From Przewalskia tangutica (lineage: Eukaryota > Streptophyta > Magnoliopsida > Solanales > Solanaceae): DNA of 64,000 bases. Where the stretch lies: the NCBI GenBank assembly GCA_029844215.1, contig CM056738.1, forward strand, positions 64,199,593 to 64,263,592, read 5' to 3'. A program made the translations under genes and the position numbers. A model generated the notes under the pieces. That model had not been told where the DNA came from, did not search any database, and saw nothing but the letters and a program-made list of their open reading frames with translations. Below are positions 1-11,450 of the stretch, one piece after another (position 1 is the stretch's first letter; each line of letters opens with the position of its first letter).

Positions 1-1678
1 ATTACTTCTTCTTTCAAAATGATTCAAAAATCTTTTGAAATACTTCAAGTTCTTTATTAACACATAACAAGCCAGTTATAGTTCAAATCAGTTACCTTTT
101 AAAAACCACATGTATTTTCTTACCGACATAAAGTTGTTATAACCAACTCCCCATAAAGCCGTTATAACACTTTATGTTTTAAACCACTCAAACACATATA
201 GCACGTATGCGTCTCACCGTACTACATAGTTCACACATATCATGCTAGAAGAGATAGGAAGAGGTTCACATACCTCGCGACGAGTATCGACTAATAGCAA
301 AACGCTCCAAGTACTTCCAACTGTCGGCTACTCCTTAAGCCACGTAGATCGCGCCACACGTAGTACATCAACCTATAAGGCCACAAGGCGCTTATTAACA
401 TTTAGATCTCATCGTAGAACATTCTACCGAAAATTCGGCAGCACCTCCCCCCCCCGCAACAGCGTAAATCTCCTCCTCTATCGAGGCCGGCTACCAAGCC
501 AACCCGGGGTTATACATCTAACCTACTGTACAATTCTACTCCACGGTACTACTACACAAGTCTACTGTAATACAACCCTATGTAATTACAGTTCAGTACT
601 CTTCTTTAAATTCAGGCTTAAGTCGCAAGACATTGCCGTAAGTATTATTCAGGCTTAAGTCAAAAGACATTGCCGATAACTATGTTCAGTTCTATTATAT
701 AGTATACTTCAACTATATATTCAAGCAATCATGTAATTTCCAATTACAATAGAGGGACAAGATAATTACCTCGATAAGCCCATAATTATCCTAGTTTAAA
801 TGTCGATCCTGAGCAATCGTTTAGCTCCAACTCCGTGCGCTCCAACCCGCTCCAAACCACCCTTAGAAGTTCTAACCAACTTCTACACAATACCCCAACT
901 GACTATGGAGATTTCCCTAGGGTTTCGGTTTTGTGACTGACGGGAAGTATAATAGTATTTCTGGGCTTTTCGTATAGGTATAACCTTAGAATACAACAAG
1001 GTATATGGCTAAGGTAATTTGGGCATTATAACAATACTTTTGAGAGTATTTCTACACCACTAAGGGGGGTACCTCACGAGAACACCCCAAGGTAGGGGGG
1101 GTGTGCTCTCGTGAAGGCCACTAGGAGGAGGGAAGTACCTCTCGGCCACTAGGCCTCACGAAAAGGGGGAGGGGAAGCTCACGGCCAGAGCACAAGACAC
1201 GGAGGAAGGCATTCACGACTTGGTGATCTTCCCACTGGATGAAGTCTTCAAGCTTAGGGGGGGTATTTATAGCAAAACCAAAGGCCAACCAATGGCCAAG
1301 ATCAAGCCATGTGCAAGGCAAGTGTAAGGCCAAGATCAAGCCATGTGCACCCTAACCCTACTCCACAAAACACTCCACAAAACAAGGCACAAAACAAGGC
1401 ACAATTCAAGGCCATAAAGTGGTCCATTTCGCCAAGGGTTGCCGCCCGCTTCCAATGTGAGGGTGACATGTCACCCTCCGTTGGTCCAAAATGTTTCTCT
1501 CGGAAAAATCCGCAAAAATTAAAAATGACATAGCGGAAATTCCCTACGAAGTCGTGGAAAACGTTTCGTAAAAATGACTCAAAACGGGTGTGTGAACAAA
1601 ATTAATTCGCCAAGCCTTAGTACAAGTTTCAAATTTTCACGACGCCCTTACGCATACTGCGGAAATACGGGTATAACA
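1..1678 (-). repeat. B3 3' LTR (partial)
   Basis: It matches 6055-7723 almost base for base apart from small indels. It ends at 1678 with GTATAACA, the reverse complement of the LTR start, directly beside the polypurine tract, which makes it the 3' LTR of a minus-strand element. The open frames within it (for example 242-658) are not conserved as frames in the sister LTR and are not genes. Confidence 0.9.
1264..1476 (-). promoter_or_regulatory. U3 promoter core of B3 3' LTR
   Basis: On the minus strand a shortened palindrome GGGTGACATGTCACCC (1461-1476) precedes a TATA box (TATAAATA, 1264-1271) by about 190 bases. The sister LTR has the two-base-longer form. The TATA box lies about 410 bases from the LTR start, so most of the LTR would be transcribed leader. 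Confidence 0.6.
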
Positions 1679-1710
1679 TTCTCCTCCTTAGAAACATTCG
1701 TCCGAATGTT
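1679..1710 (-). other. B3 polypurine tract and adjacent hairpin
   Basis: On the minus strand TAAGGAGGAGAA (1679-1690) abuts the 3' LTR and fits a polypurine tract, the primer for plus-strand DNA synthesis. Just upstream, AACATTCG and CGAATGTT form 8-base arms around a two-base loop (1693-1710). The same hairpin is found at this place in every element here. Confidence 0.75.
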
Positions 1711-2204
1711 CCTTCTAAGTCTCAAAACAACGCGTGCCAGTATAGTCTTCACTACTATACTTACGAGAACAAACCTGCCACATCTGGCCACAGAAACACC
1801 CACGCAAGTACTTACATCCAAGTTCACGAGGAAACACCTCAACATCACCAACATGATACCACCTTTGTCACTTTGCGAGGCATCAACCTTCTCAGCGACT
1901 CCAACAAGTGCCGGGTGCATGCGATCACGAAGTCGCCGACACTCGAACTCTTACCACATTTCTGCTGCGTCGAAGATCCAAAACTCGGGTTACTATCTCT
2001 AACGGGTCATCATTGATCGAACACTCTGGATGGATTCCGATACTTTCCGATCATAACAATACGAAGATCGGACGTCGCCTCCTAAGTCGGACGGCAAAAG
2101 CTAACATATAGGCAACCTGGCCTATTCTTCACATGAACTCAAAAAGGCCCAAAGTAACTCGGGCTAAGTTCCCTCTGTATTCCAAACTCATCACACCCAA
2201 CCCG
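1711..2204 (-). other. B3 interior, unassigned 3' segment
   Basis: No conserved reading frame is visible. It is homologous to 27889-28420 in B2, but the open frames differ between the two copies. It contains GTGACAAAGGTGGTATCATG (1854-1873, minus strand), which resembles the LTR-end plus primer-site junction and recurs at the same place in B2. Confidence 0.6.
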
Positions 2205-2665
2205 GGGTGGTACTTTCAAGAAAACCGACCGTCGACCTGAACTCTCGTAAATGCGCCGATTATCCGCACGATTTCTCCGAGTGCGAACTTCTTCTAGACA
2301 AGCTTCAGACTATCCACGATCACCGGAACAAGCTGAACCAATCGTTCGAATCTTGCCAACGTCGAACCAATCGACCGGCAATTTACACTTCCGCCCCTAC
2401 GAGGCTTTAAAAAAAAAAGCGACATCCGAACACTGAAATGGTAGCTTAAACACTACCTCCACAGGAGACAACAATCCCCACAACTATCCCTGAAATCCAA
2501 ACACTGGCCCGAGGGCGAATGCGATTCTGAGACTCACCTGAGTTCTTAACCCTGCCTGGTAAAACTTTTAGAAAACGAAAATAGCCACACCCTGGGCTTC
2601 ACTGTCTGACATAAGGTGAAGGTAGGCACCCCGTGCAGCCTTACAACCTTTCTGATAAAACAATA
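2205..2665 (-). pseudogene. Integrase C-terminal fossil of B3
   Basis: On the minus strand this aligns with 27430-27888 of B2. It retains pieces of the plant Ty3/gypsy integrase tail: a VVRLHGVP-like start, a FEAL-GRKCKLPVDWFDVGK-like stretch, and the bases after it. Frameshifts and stops interrupt every few dozen codons. In intact relatives this part follows the DDE core and helps integrate the new DNA. No product is expected. It appears to have been carried along when most of pol was deleted. Confidence 0.6.
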
Positions 2666-2723
2666 CTGCCGAGTAAACGGTCTTTGCTAGAAAACAAGAC
2701 GACTGACCTCCTCGGCCCGACTA

Positions 2724-2792
2724 CTGGTCGAATGCATCCACGAGTTCGTACGCTGGTTAACTAAACTTGGGCCTAACACCCTCGTGACCCTA
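2724..2792 (-). other. Shared non-coding interior module (B3 copy)
   Basis: On the minus strand it reads GGGTCACGAGGGTG, then AGGCCCAAG, TTAGTTAACC and ACGAGTTCGTGGATG-like bases. The same string recurs in A (17731), F (50952), B1 (35614), B2 (27316) and B4 (60240). It does not keep a frame between copies, so a function as RNA or DNA is more likely than coding. Confidence 0.55.
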
Positions 2793-3424
2793 CCACAAGG
2801 CGGGACCACCACAAACTGACCCCACCACCAAACCTGCCGCGGGTTGACCCGCGGCGGCCCCAACCCGACCAAGAACGCGCACAATACTAGCTCCCCGATC
2901 CGAACAATCTTACTAATCACGTTTCGAAAACCTAGCGGTCTTCTTAGCTCAACTACCCTCTTTCATTCCACACTACTAGGGACCTATCCCAAACATAACT
3001 CACGTGCCCTATGCACTCCCAATAAGGGTCAAACATAACACTACACCTTTTCTCGAGATGGCCTCACCTCTAAGGTCTCTAGGTAAAAGCTCTAAGGCTC
3101 ACACCTTCTCTATCCCCAAAATCTTACTCGGTTAAACAACCATGATCTAATCACGACTAACACACTGCTATCAGAACATAGCACTTAAGGTATACTCACC
3201 TTATCATACATACTGATCTCTAGAGGGTTAAAGATATATCTATATTTATCGCTTCACTCCCTTAGTCGTTCTAATCAAACACCGCGTAGGGCGATAGCTA
3301 AGGAAGATGACGAACTACCCACCGCATCAAGGCAAAGTCCCTTACTAGGTCACCCATTCAACACGCCCGACGGCCCAGTACAACAAGTACCAACTAAAAG
3401 ATGACATTCCTCGGGATGGCGTCA

Positions 3425-4000
3425 TCACGCGTGAACGGAAGCCACGAGTTCGACCAACTCCTGCGCACCCGAACGCCCCGAAATCGCGGAAGACCACTCA
3501 CTTGGCGGAGGTGCATATCTAATCGCTTTTGAGGTGACTTCGCCTCGAAAGTTACCAGGACCTTGCCGCTCGCCTCTTCTGCTGTCCTTGGTTAACCCGT
3601 CGATCTCTACGTTTCTCGGCCTGCTGCGCATAAGCCTGTACACAGGCCATGCTCAAGCCTAACTGAAGGATTTCTCTTGCACAACCTTCTCTTAGGTAGT
3701 CATCAAGACTCGCGATACATCGGTATCTCTCTGGTAGCCAAATCCATAGCTAGTAACAGGGTCGCTTCTTTACAATCCATATTCTCTGTTCCTGGTCGTG
3801 GAACTGAAGGTTCAAATATCATGGCCGCAGAGAAAGCTGCCGTCAGGTTAAACTCTGCTGGGGCTAGTGACGTCGCAGAAATCCCCAAATGAAGCACTAC
3901 CCTAGGTAACGATTGGGCCCGTGCCCTCGTGACCCTCTGTACTCAACTCGCGACTCCTCTGCGCCTTGCCCTCTGGGCGGGTTTGCCTACGCGGAGGCAT
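3425..4000 (-). pseudogene. gag fossil of B3
   Basis: The minus-strand ATG at 3998-4000 starts MPPRRQTRPEGKAQ, close to the N-terminus of gag in B1 (33980) and G (45493), then meets a stop after about 32 codons. Further on, 3703-3897 has an MDLATR-like piece from late in the capsid domain, and 3425-3643 keeps the GNFRGEV...APPP linker that precedes the zinc knuckles. The central capsid region is deleted, so this cannot make a normal capsid protein. Confidence 0.6.
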
Positions 4001-4184
4001 AACGATAAGGAAAGAAATACGTTCGGAGGATCCAACTTACAACACACGGCTCTAAGGCACGATCTCAGAGTGAGAAGAATAGAAACCAATCCTAAATATC
4101 CTATAGCCTCCGATTATTGGTGTGGTGCAACACGCCGATAATCAAGACTCTTGATACGGTGCAGACACTTTCCGAGGATTAATC

Positions 4185-4195
4185 GCTCGATACCA
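4185..4195 (-). other. B3 primer-binding site (tRNA-iMet type, altered)
   Basis: The minus strand reads TGGTATCGAGC four bases from the 5' LTR end. The standard site complementary to initiator tRNA-Met is TGGTATCAGAGC, so one base is missing. Confidence 0.75.
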
Positions 4196-4998
4196 CTTTT
4201 GTCACGACCAAATCGGGCGTGAGTGGTGCCTTACCGGGCACCCTAGTGACACAACATCGAGTAATCACGAACATAAAACACATACATGAAATGAGCGAAG
4301 TACAAAACGATGTCGAGGAAAACTTGCCTTTCAAGCATATATAAATAACAACTTTACAAATGAGCAGTTTAATCCTTTTTACAAACCCCGCCACAACAAG
4401 ATTACTCATGCACTCTAAGAATGATATGACAACAATGACGGACAGGGGCCCCGCCAAACCTCGAATGTAAACACTTACTACGACAGGACTATACCACCGA
4501 TAAGCCTCCGAGAAACGGAGCTTCCCAAACGCTGTGACCACGAGAGCTAGGATCAACGATCGGTGTACCTCAACTGCGGCATGAACGCGGCCCGGGCGAG
4601 GTCAAGATAACAAAAAGTATGTGAAACTAAAAATCGTAAATGAAATCATAATAGTCTATAAAGCAGAGACATGTATGATAACCAAACTACGCTTTACAAT
4701 AACTAGCGATATATCAAGTCGGGGACTCACGCCTCAAGTCATCACAAAAGAACATAACGATGGGTCTCACGCCTCTAACATCAATCGTGCGTGGGACACA
4801 TTCCTCACGGCGGTTTATGATATAAAAGTTCCAAGGAACACACATGAACACGAGTCCCACTGCCATAATAACACCGTGCGGGGTAAGTACGAAGGCATAG
4901 CCGACTACTAACACCTACAGTACCAACAAGGTCATGAATCAGATCATAAGATCTGTCTGCAGGTCACATGATCAAAGCCGCCACTTGCCCGCAGATCT

Positions 4999-5290
4999 AA
5001 TGTGCGCGTCTAGTCTCGAACTTCCCGCACTCGCATAGGCCAATCTCATCGGCCCGCATGAGGTATCCCCCGCATCGAGGGTAGCTACTCCCCGGCATCG
5101 TCCTGGACTTTCGAGTCCGCATGGCCACAAGGACCGCATGCCCATAAAGGACGCACACTAACCTGGAACTCTCGTAGCTCCGCATAGGCCCCCAGGACCC
5201 GCATGAGGTATTCTCGAATCATGGTCCCAGACCGCCTGAGTCTACCCCGCATCGGAGGGCAGCTTAACCCCCGGAATCATCTCAAGAGAT
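4999..5290 (-). repeat. Imperfect GC-rich repeats in B3 5' LTR
   Basis: Units built on GCATGAGGTAT and GCATAGGC recur with spacing of roughly 50-100 bases. The B2 copies are at 25190-25440 and 31060-31310. It lies 0.8-1.1 kb before the LTR end, where every family here carries its own tandem array. Confidence 0.6.
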
Positions 5291-7288
5291 GAGTGATGTA
5301 AAATATTAACACAACAGCTTATCGTTAACCAACATAAGCACAACAAAGGAACACCCCTTTTACACAACATCACAAGATACTAACACACGTAGCATCCTAA
5401 CACGTTTACTTATCAAAGCAACAAGAAAGTATTACAAGGCTATCACAAACCAATACAATCAAGTTGTTCACACAAGGTACCTTCTACTATATGATTAACA
5501 AGATCGGGTTTTTATCCCCAAAGTACTTCATACATTAACTCTTTAAAAGATACGTTACTTTCACAAAAGTCACACAATACCCGTAGTATACGAAAATAGA
5601 GTGATTATCTTTTTAAGGTAAATCAATTACTTACCTTTGTAAAATCAAGTAGCAACATTCTTTTCCAATGTTCAAGTTTGCCTAATTTCCAATGTTCAAG
5701 TTTCTCATTTTAGAACGGTTTCGTAGTTCATAGTCTTATTCATTTAAGAATATAATTCTCCTTTAAACAATCTGAGAAACCTAAGCCTTACATGTGAGTA
5801 GGATATTCTTGTTTATAACAATCTTATTACAAAGACCATGATCTAGGAAATATCATTTTGTCTCATCTTAGCTTCTATGCAGATGGAGGTTTCTACTGGT
5901 TTTATTAGTACTTAATTAGTCAAAACATTTCCTTTTATTAACGCTGCAGTGGTTTGTCGATACACATTCGATTTCGAAATCAAGAAACATTCTTAAGCCG
6001 TTATACCTAACTTCCCATAAAGCTAGTATAACTCTTAAGTTTTCAAAACCAAGTATTACTTCTTCTTTCAAAATGATTCAAAATCTTTTGAAATACTTCA
6101 AGTTCTTTATTAACACATAACAAGCCGCTTATAGTTCAAATCGGTTACCTTTTAAAAACCACATGTATTTTCTTGACATAAAGTTGTTATAACCAACTCC
6201 CATAAAGCCGTTATAACACTTTATGTTTTAAACCACTCAAACACATTTAGCACATGTACGCTACCGCACTACATAGTTCACACATATCATGCTAGAAGAG
6301 ATAGGAAGAGGTTCACATACCTCGCGACGAGTATCGACTAATAGCAAAACGCTCCAAGTACTTCCAACCGGCTACACCTTAAGCCACGTGATCGCGCCAC
6401 ACGTAGTACATCAACCTATAAGGCCACAAGGCGCTTATTAACATTTAGATCTCATCGTAGAACATTCTCGAAAATTCGCAAGACTCTCCCCGCAACATGG
6501 CAGCGTAAATCTCTCCTCTATCGAGGCCGGCTACCAAGCCAACCAGGGGGGGGTTATACATCTAACCCTAACGGGTACAATTCTACTCCACGGTACTACA
6601 CAACTCTACTGTAATACAACCCTATGTAATTACTGATTCGATCTTCTTTAAATTCAGCTTAAGTCGCAAGACATTGCTGTAAGTATTATTCAGCTTAAGT
6701 CAAAAGACATTGCCGATAACTATGTTCAGTTCTATTATATAGTATACTTCAACTATATATTCAAGCAATCATGTAATTTCCAATTACAATAGAGGGACAA
6801 GATAATTACCTCGATAAGCCCATAATTATCCTAGTTTAAATGTCGATCCTGAGCAATCGTTTAGCTCCAACTCCGTGCGCTCCAACCCGCTCCAAACCAC
6901 CCTTAGAAGTTCTAACCAACTTCTACACAATACCCCAACTGACTATGGAGATTCTCCTAGGTTTCGGTTTTGTGACTGACGGGAAGTATAATAGTATTTC
7001 TGGGCTTTTCGTATAGGTATAACCTTAGAATACAACAAGGTATATGGCTAAGGTAATTTGGGCATTATAACAATACTTTTGAGAGTATTTCTACACCACT
7101 AAGGGTACCACGAGAACACCCCAAGGTGGGTGTGCTCTACCGAAGGCCACTAGGAGGGGGAGTACCCTCTCGCCACTAGGCCTAACGAAAAGGGGAGGGG
7201 GAAGCTCACGGCTAGAGCACAAGAAAGGGCGGAAGGCTTTCAAGACTTGGTGATTTTGGAATGGATGAAGTCTTCAAGCTTAGGGGGG

Positions 7289-7507
7289 TATTTATAGCAA
7301 AACCAAAGGCCAACCAATGGCCAAGATCAAGCCATGTGCAAGGCAAGTGTAAGGCCAAGATCAAGCCATGTGCACCCTAACCCTACTCCACAAAACACTC
7401 CACAAAACAAGGCACAAAACAAGGCACAATTCAAGGCCATAAAGTGGTCCATTTCGGCCAAGGGTTGCCGCCCCTTGCTTCCAATGTGAGGGTGACACAT
7501 GTCACCC
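7289..7507 (-). promoter_or_regulatory. U3 promoter core of B3 5' LTR
   Basis: The minus strand has the palindrome GGGTGACATGTGTCACCC (7490-7507), whose centre CATGTG is one base from a CACGTG G-box, followed by a TATA box TATAAATA (7289-7296). Confidence 0.6.
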
Positions 7508-7723
7508 TCCCGTTGGTCCAAAATGTTTCGTCTCTCGGAAAAATCCGCAAAAATTAAAAATGACATAGCCGGAAATTCCCCTACGAAAGCTGTGAAAACG
7601 TTTCGTCGAAAAATGACTCAAAACGGGTGTGTGAACAAAATTAATTCGGCCAAGCCTTAGTACAAGTTTCAAATTTTCTACGTACGTCCTTACGTACATA
7701 CTCTGGAAATACGGGGTATAACA

Positions 7724-8950
7724 GCTTTATTCAAGGATTGTGATATCGATATCATATACCATCCGGGGAAAGCCAAGACAGTTACAGATACTCTTAGTCG
7801 TGGGTCTATGGGTAGTCTGTCAGATGGGCAGCCAGGTAGACAGGACGTGGTCCGTGAGATTCGTTAGCTAACGAGCCGAGGGGTTCGATTATTTGTTTCC
7901 AAGGTTAATGGAGTTTAGATCCGAGAGGTTGCCGAGTCTTCCATCGTTGAGGAGGTAAAGAGGCGACAGTATGAGGTTCCAGTTATGATACGGTATCGAG
8001 ATACGGCTCTCCGAGAAGAGAAGAGCCTATTTGAGTAGCACCGGATGAGGTGCTGTGAGATGAGGATAGATTGTGTGTACCCGGTGCTGCAGGACTAGTC
8101 AGCAGGTTTTAGGGGAGGCACGCAGTGCTTATTGCTCAAATTGTTCGGGGTCGACTAAGTTGTGTCGTGACCTCAGATGTATGTATGGGTAAGATGACCG
8201 GAAAAGGGACATAGCGGAGTTTACTGCTTAGTGTCCGAATTTGTAGCAGGTCAAGGTTGAGCACCAGAAGCCCAGTGGGCTATTACAGACGATTTAGATC
8301 CCGACTTAGTTTTGGGAGGTAATTAAAATGGATCTTGTGACAGGGTGGCATCGTACTCAGAGGAAGTGCGACTCCCTGTGGGTCATGGTAAATAGGCTGG
8401 CGAAACCGGCCGTGTTCTTCCGGATTGGGACCACTTACTCGGCTGAGGTTTATGCTAGCTTGTATAGCAGGGGGATTGTGAGACTGCACGGGGTTCCTAC
8501 ATTATGATGTCAGACAGATGAGCTCAGTTTACGGCTAACTTCTGGAGGTTTTTCAGAAGGGATTAGGGGCACAGGTGGGTCTCAGTGTTGCATTACACCC
8601 TCAGACCGACGGACAGGCAGAGCGTACTATCCAGGCACTTGAGGATAGGTGGCGGGCCCGTGTTCTTGATTTCAGAGATAGTTGGGAGGGTTATTTGCCT
8701 CTTGTTGAGTTACGTACGATAACAGATACCCTTCCAGTATTCAGATGGCCCTGTATGAGGCCTTGTATGTAAGAAAGTGTAGATCGCCGGTTGGTTGGTT
8801 CGACGTAGGCGAGGTTCAGTTATTTGGGCCAGACTTGATTCAGCGGGCAGTGGATAAGGCGAAACTTATCCAGAAAAGATTATTAGTAAGCTCAGAGTCA
8901 GCAGAAGCTTTATGCAGATAACCGACGTTGACACGTGGGGTTCAGTTTGA
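7724..8950 (+). pseudogene. pol fossil of D: RNase H end and integrase
   Basis: The first codons include YHPGKAKTVTDTLSR, the conserved end of Ty3/gypsy RNase H. Integrase follows: MDLVTGWHRTQRKCDSLWV near 8330 keeps the first catalytic Asp of the DDE core. MMSDR near 8508 keeps the second, followed at once by a stop. HPQTDGQAERTIQALED (about 8592-8642) leads to the third catalytic Glu. The C-terminal part (about 8775-8940) keeps WFDVGEV- and YADNRR-like strings. Stops and frameshifts are frequent, and the Asp of the usual VDRL string is Asn. The sequence then jumps to the pre-LTR region, so any C-terminal chromodomain is absent. It is a dead gene. Confidence 0.82.
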
Positions 8951-9050
8951 CATTTTTGTATGAGTATTATTATGTGGCCACGTGTGGCATTATCGGTATG
9001 TAGGGGTTGTAAGGAGACTATGTCGCTATCTTTAAGTTGACTCCCAAAAG

Positions 9051-9086
9051 AACATTCGGGGACGAATGTTTCTAAGGGGGGAAGAA
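9051..9086 (+). other. D hairpin and polypurine tract
   Basis: AACATTCG (9051-9058), loop GGGA, CGAATGTT (9063-9070), then TCTAAGGGGGGAAGAA running up to the 3' LTR at 9087. Confidence 0.78.
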
Positions 9087-9219
9087 TGTTACACCCCGGA
9101 ATTCCAGGATATGTTTATAAGAACGTACGTAAGAACTCGAAAATGTTAAGATTTGAGACGAGTAAAAATTTATCGGAATTATGGAATTGTCGGAAAATGA
9201 GATACTGCGATGAATGGGA

Positions 9220-9430
9220 GGGCGGCACGTGTCACCCCCCCCTAGTGGTCTTGGGATAAAATGACATGGGTAAGATGTTCATTTGACCATTAGAGAGATG
9301 ACCAAGTCTTGCAAAGACTTAAGCTTGACATTGTTGACTAAAGTCCAAGGGCCACTTGGGCAAAATCCATGTGAAACTCATCCAAGCCATCCATATGTAC
9401 TAATCTAGACCCTCCATTATGTTATATATG
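9220..9430 (+). promoter_or_regulatory. U3 promoter core of D 3' LTR
   Basis: GGGCGGCACGTGTCACCC at 9220-9237 contains a full CACGTG G-box. A TATATAT run at 9423-9429 is the likely TATA box, at the same spacing as in the other families. Confidence 0.55.
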
Positions 9431-10950
9431 TACACTAGTAGAGCAAGACTTTGTCATTCTCAACACTTAGAAAAAATTGAAGAAATTTTTGAAGAAGCAC
9501 TTAGTGCTCTCGGCTTTGGGGTTTTCCACACAAGAAAATTTTGCAATTTGTGTCCATAATTCCCAATACTTTAAACCAAGGTACCTAAGGGTATTGTAAG
9601 TGTATCTCAATAGAAAGATCCCAGAAAAGTGGTGTTTTCGTATTAGTCGCAAGGCGAAAACCTAAGGAGTTATTCAACTTTGAAGTTGGAACTTGAAGAG
9701 GAGTTCTTCATAAGCTTCTAAGGGTTGCTTGGAATGGTTTGGAACGTCGAAAGGAGGAGCTAAAGTTGCTAAGGATCGACTTGTAATCTTTGATCATATT
9801 TGGGCTAAATGAGGTATAATCTTCGTCTTACTTTTGTAATTGAAGATTCCATGTTATTATAAGTTAGAAATGATCATGTGATATGTATTATGAAGATTGA
9901 TAAGTGTTATGGAAATTTGGAAGCTCAAATCCGAAAATGACATGTTGAGTCATTTGAAATTGAATTACAATTTGGTCGTTAATTAGAATCGTCGCATGTT
10001 TACCTACTTGAGGATTGTAGTAGTTATTATCAATTGCGGCTAGATAACATGTTATATTAAACCACTTGGATTGAAAAGGGATTGGAAACGAATTTGTATT
10101 ATTGTCCCTATTTTTGCCGAATGGACATTATATGTTGGGCTAGTTTGAGAAAGGCAGCAATAGACGTACTATGGTCATTATAGGTTGACATACTACGTAC
10201 ATCGTATTGGACTTAGCAAGTGGATTAAACCGAAGAGGTATGTGAAACTTTCTTATCTCTTGAGCATGAATAAGTTGTAAATGTATAGTACGGTAGACGT
10301 ACAAGATTTTGACAATCTAGTCCATTTATATCCTTGGCTTATTTTAAGAATGTCAAAGTTGGTTGAGTCAGGGAATTAACTCACTTGTTTAAATATTAAG
10401 GATATCTTGGTTTTCAAAAGTTAAGAGACTTTAAGTATGTTGAAAGTATTTTTGATACTTCTTTTGTTGGAAAGTTTAAGCCTCTTGGTTTTAAAGAAGA
10501 ATGTAAGTTTCTAAGGTATAAAGCTAGTATAACGGCTTTATGGGAAGTTGGTTATAATAGCTTTATGGAAGGTTAAAAAGAGTGATTTACTCTAAGTAAT
10601 TTAAGTATGATAAATGACTTGAAATAATGAAAGGCAAATTGATTTAAAGGCATCAGTTGCTTAAAGTTTTAAAAGAAAGAAGTCACTTGATTTAGAAGCC
10701 TATAATTGTATTTCTAAAAGGTATTGTGACTTGTCTTGAAATGTAGTTATGACTTGATACTACGGTTATTAGTATCTTGGAAGTTTTATATGAAAAAGAG
10801 TCATTTTAAAAGAATAGAAGTACGTAGTACTTTGGGTTAAATTCCCGGATTTATAATGACATGTTAGTGCCTTAAGTAAACTAAAATGAGAGTGTATATG
10901 AATAAGACTAATAAGAAGTTAGGGGAATTTCTTAACTTGCTTATTTATTG

Positions 10951-11095
10951 TATGATAAGCCGGTAGTGCTTATGTTATGTATCATAAGCCGGTAGTGCTT
11001 ATGTTATGTATCATAAGCCGGTAGGGCTTATGTTATGTATGATAAGCCGGTAGTGCTTATGTTATGTATGATAAGCCGGTAGGGCTTATGTTATG
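10951..11095 (+). repeat. Five 29-base tandem repeats in D LTR
   Basis: Five head-to-tail copies of exactly 29 bases, each built on ATAAGCCGGTAGTGCTTATG and varying only at one or two positions. There are no spacers, so this is a minisatellite and not a CRISPR array. Two reversed copies of the same unit are in C's LTR near 42360-42430. Confidence 0.93.
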
Positions 11096-11114
11096 TATGA
11101 TGGCCGGTTGAGCT

Positions 11115-11276
11115 AGGGTAAGAGTATAAATGAAGGGTAAACCCCCAAGACGTTATACTACCTTCTCCAGGGTAAGAGTATAAATGAGGGGTAAACCCCC
11201 AAGACGTTATACCACCTGCTTCAGGGTAAGAGTATAAATGAGGGGTAAACCCCCAAGACGTTATACCACATGTTCC
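11115..11276 (+). repeat. Three 54-base tandem repeats in D LTR
   Basis: Three copies start at 11115, 11169 and 11223. Each has AGGGTAAGAGTATAAATGA followed by GGGTAAACCCCCAAGACG. Related units form the array of element F at 48835-49136. Confidence 0.9.
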
Positions 11277-11283
11277 GTGGATT

Positions 11284-11450
11284 TGCTACCCATGATGCGA
11301 GGAATACCTCATGCGAGTCCTTATGGGCTAATGCGGGTGAAATAGTCCCATGCGGGCGGGTACAGCCTATGCGAGGAATACCTCATGCGGGTCCACACGA
11401 CCTATGCAGGTGAAATAGTCTCAGGAGTAGGATTGCTTAATGATAATGCG
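11284..11450 (+). repeat. GC-rich repeats in D LTR
   Basis: Imperfect copies of GCGAGGAATACCTCATGCG and GGGTGAAATAGTC recur over about 165 bases. Similar units are in C (42170-42290) and E (52555-52780) in reverse orientation. Confidence 0.65.

Larger units (their letters stand above)
1..7723 (-). mobile_element. Element B3: non-autonomous Ty3/gypsy LARD-like retrotransposon (3' LTR cut by window edge)
   Basis: Read on the minus strand this is 5' LTR (4200-7723), a 2.5 kb interior, and a 3' LTR whose far part lies left of position 1. Position 1 aligns with about 6055 in the 5' LTR. Both LTRs start TGTTATACCC (read as GTATAACA on the plus strand). The interior keeps a broken gag start, a scrambled integrase tail, a primer-binding site and a polypurine tract, but no protease, reverse transcriptase or RNase H. 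It lies in the pol remnant of element D: D's coding sequence starts directly after 7723, and 7724-7728 (GCTTT) would be one copy of the target duplication. The partner copy is outside the window. Confidence 0.88.
4200..7723 (-). repeat. B3 5' LTR
   Basis: This complete LTR of 3,524 bases begins (minus strand) TGTTATACCCC at 7723 and ends GGTCGTGACA at 4200. It holds a promoter core at 7289-7507, a splice-donor-like block, a GC-rich imperfect repeat at 4999-5290 and the conserved terminal block near 4260-4700. It closely matches the B2 LTRs downstream of the TATA box. Confidence 0.9.

Noticed and set aside
7724..9086. Possible env-like gene or chromodomain after integrase in D
   Set aside because: After the integrase tail the sequence goes almost at once to the pre-LTR hairpin. 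No membrane segment or chromodomain motif is visible.
10951..11095. Regular 29-base repeats that could suggest a CRISPR array
   Set aside because: The copies are directly adjacent with no spacers, lie within a plant LTR, and have related units in other LTRs. It is a minisatellite.
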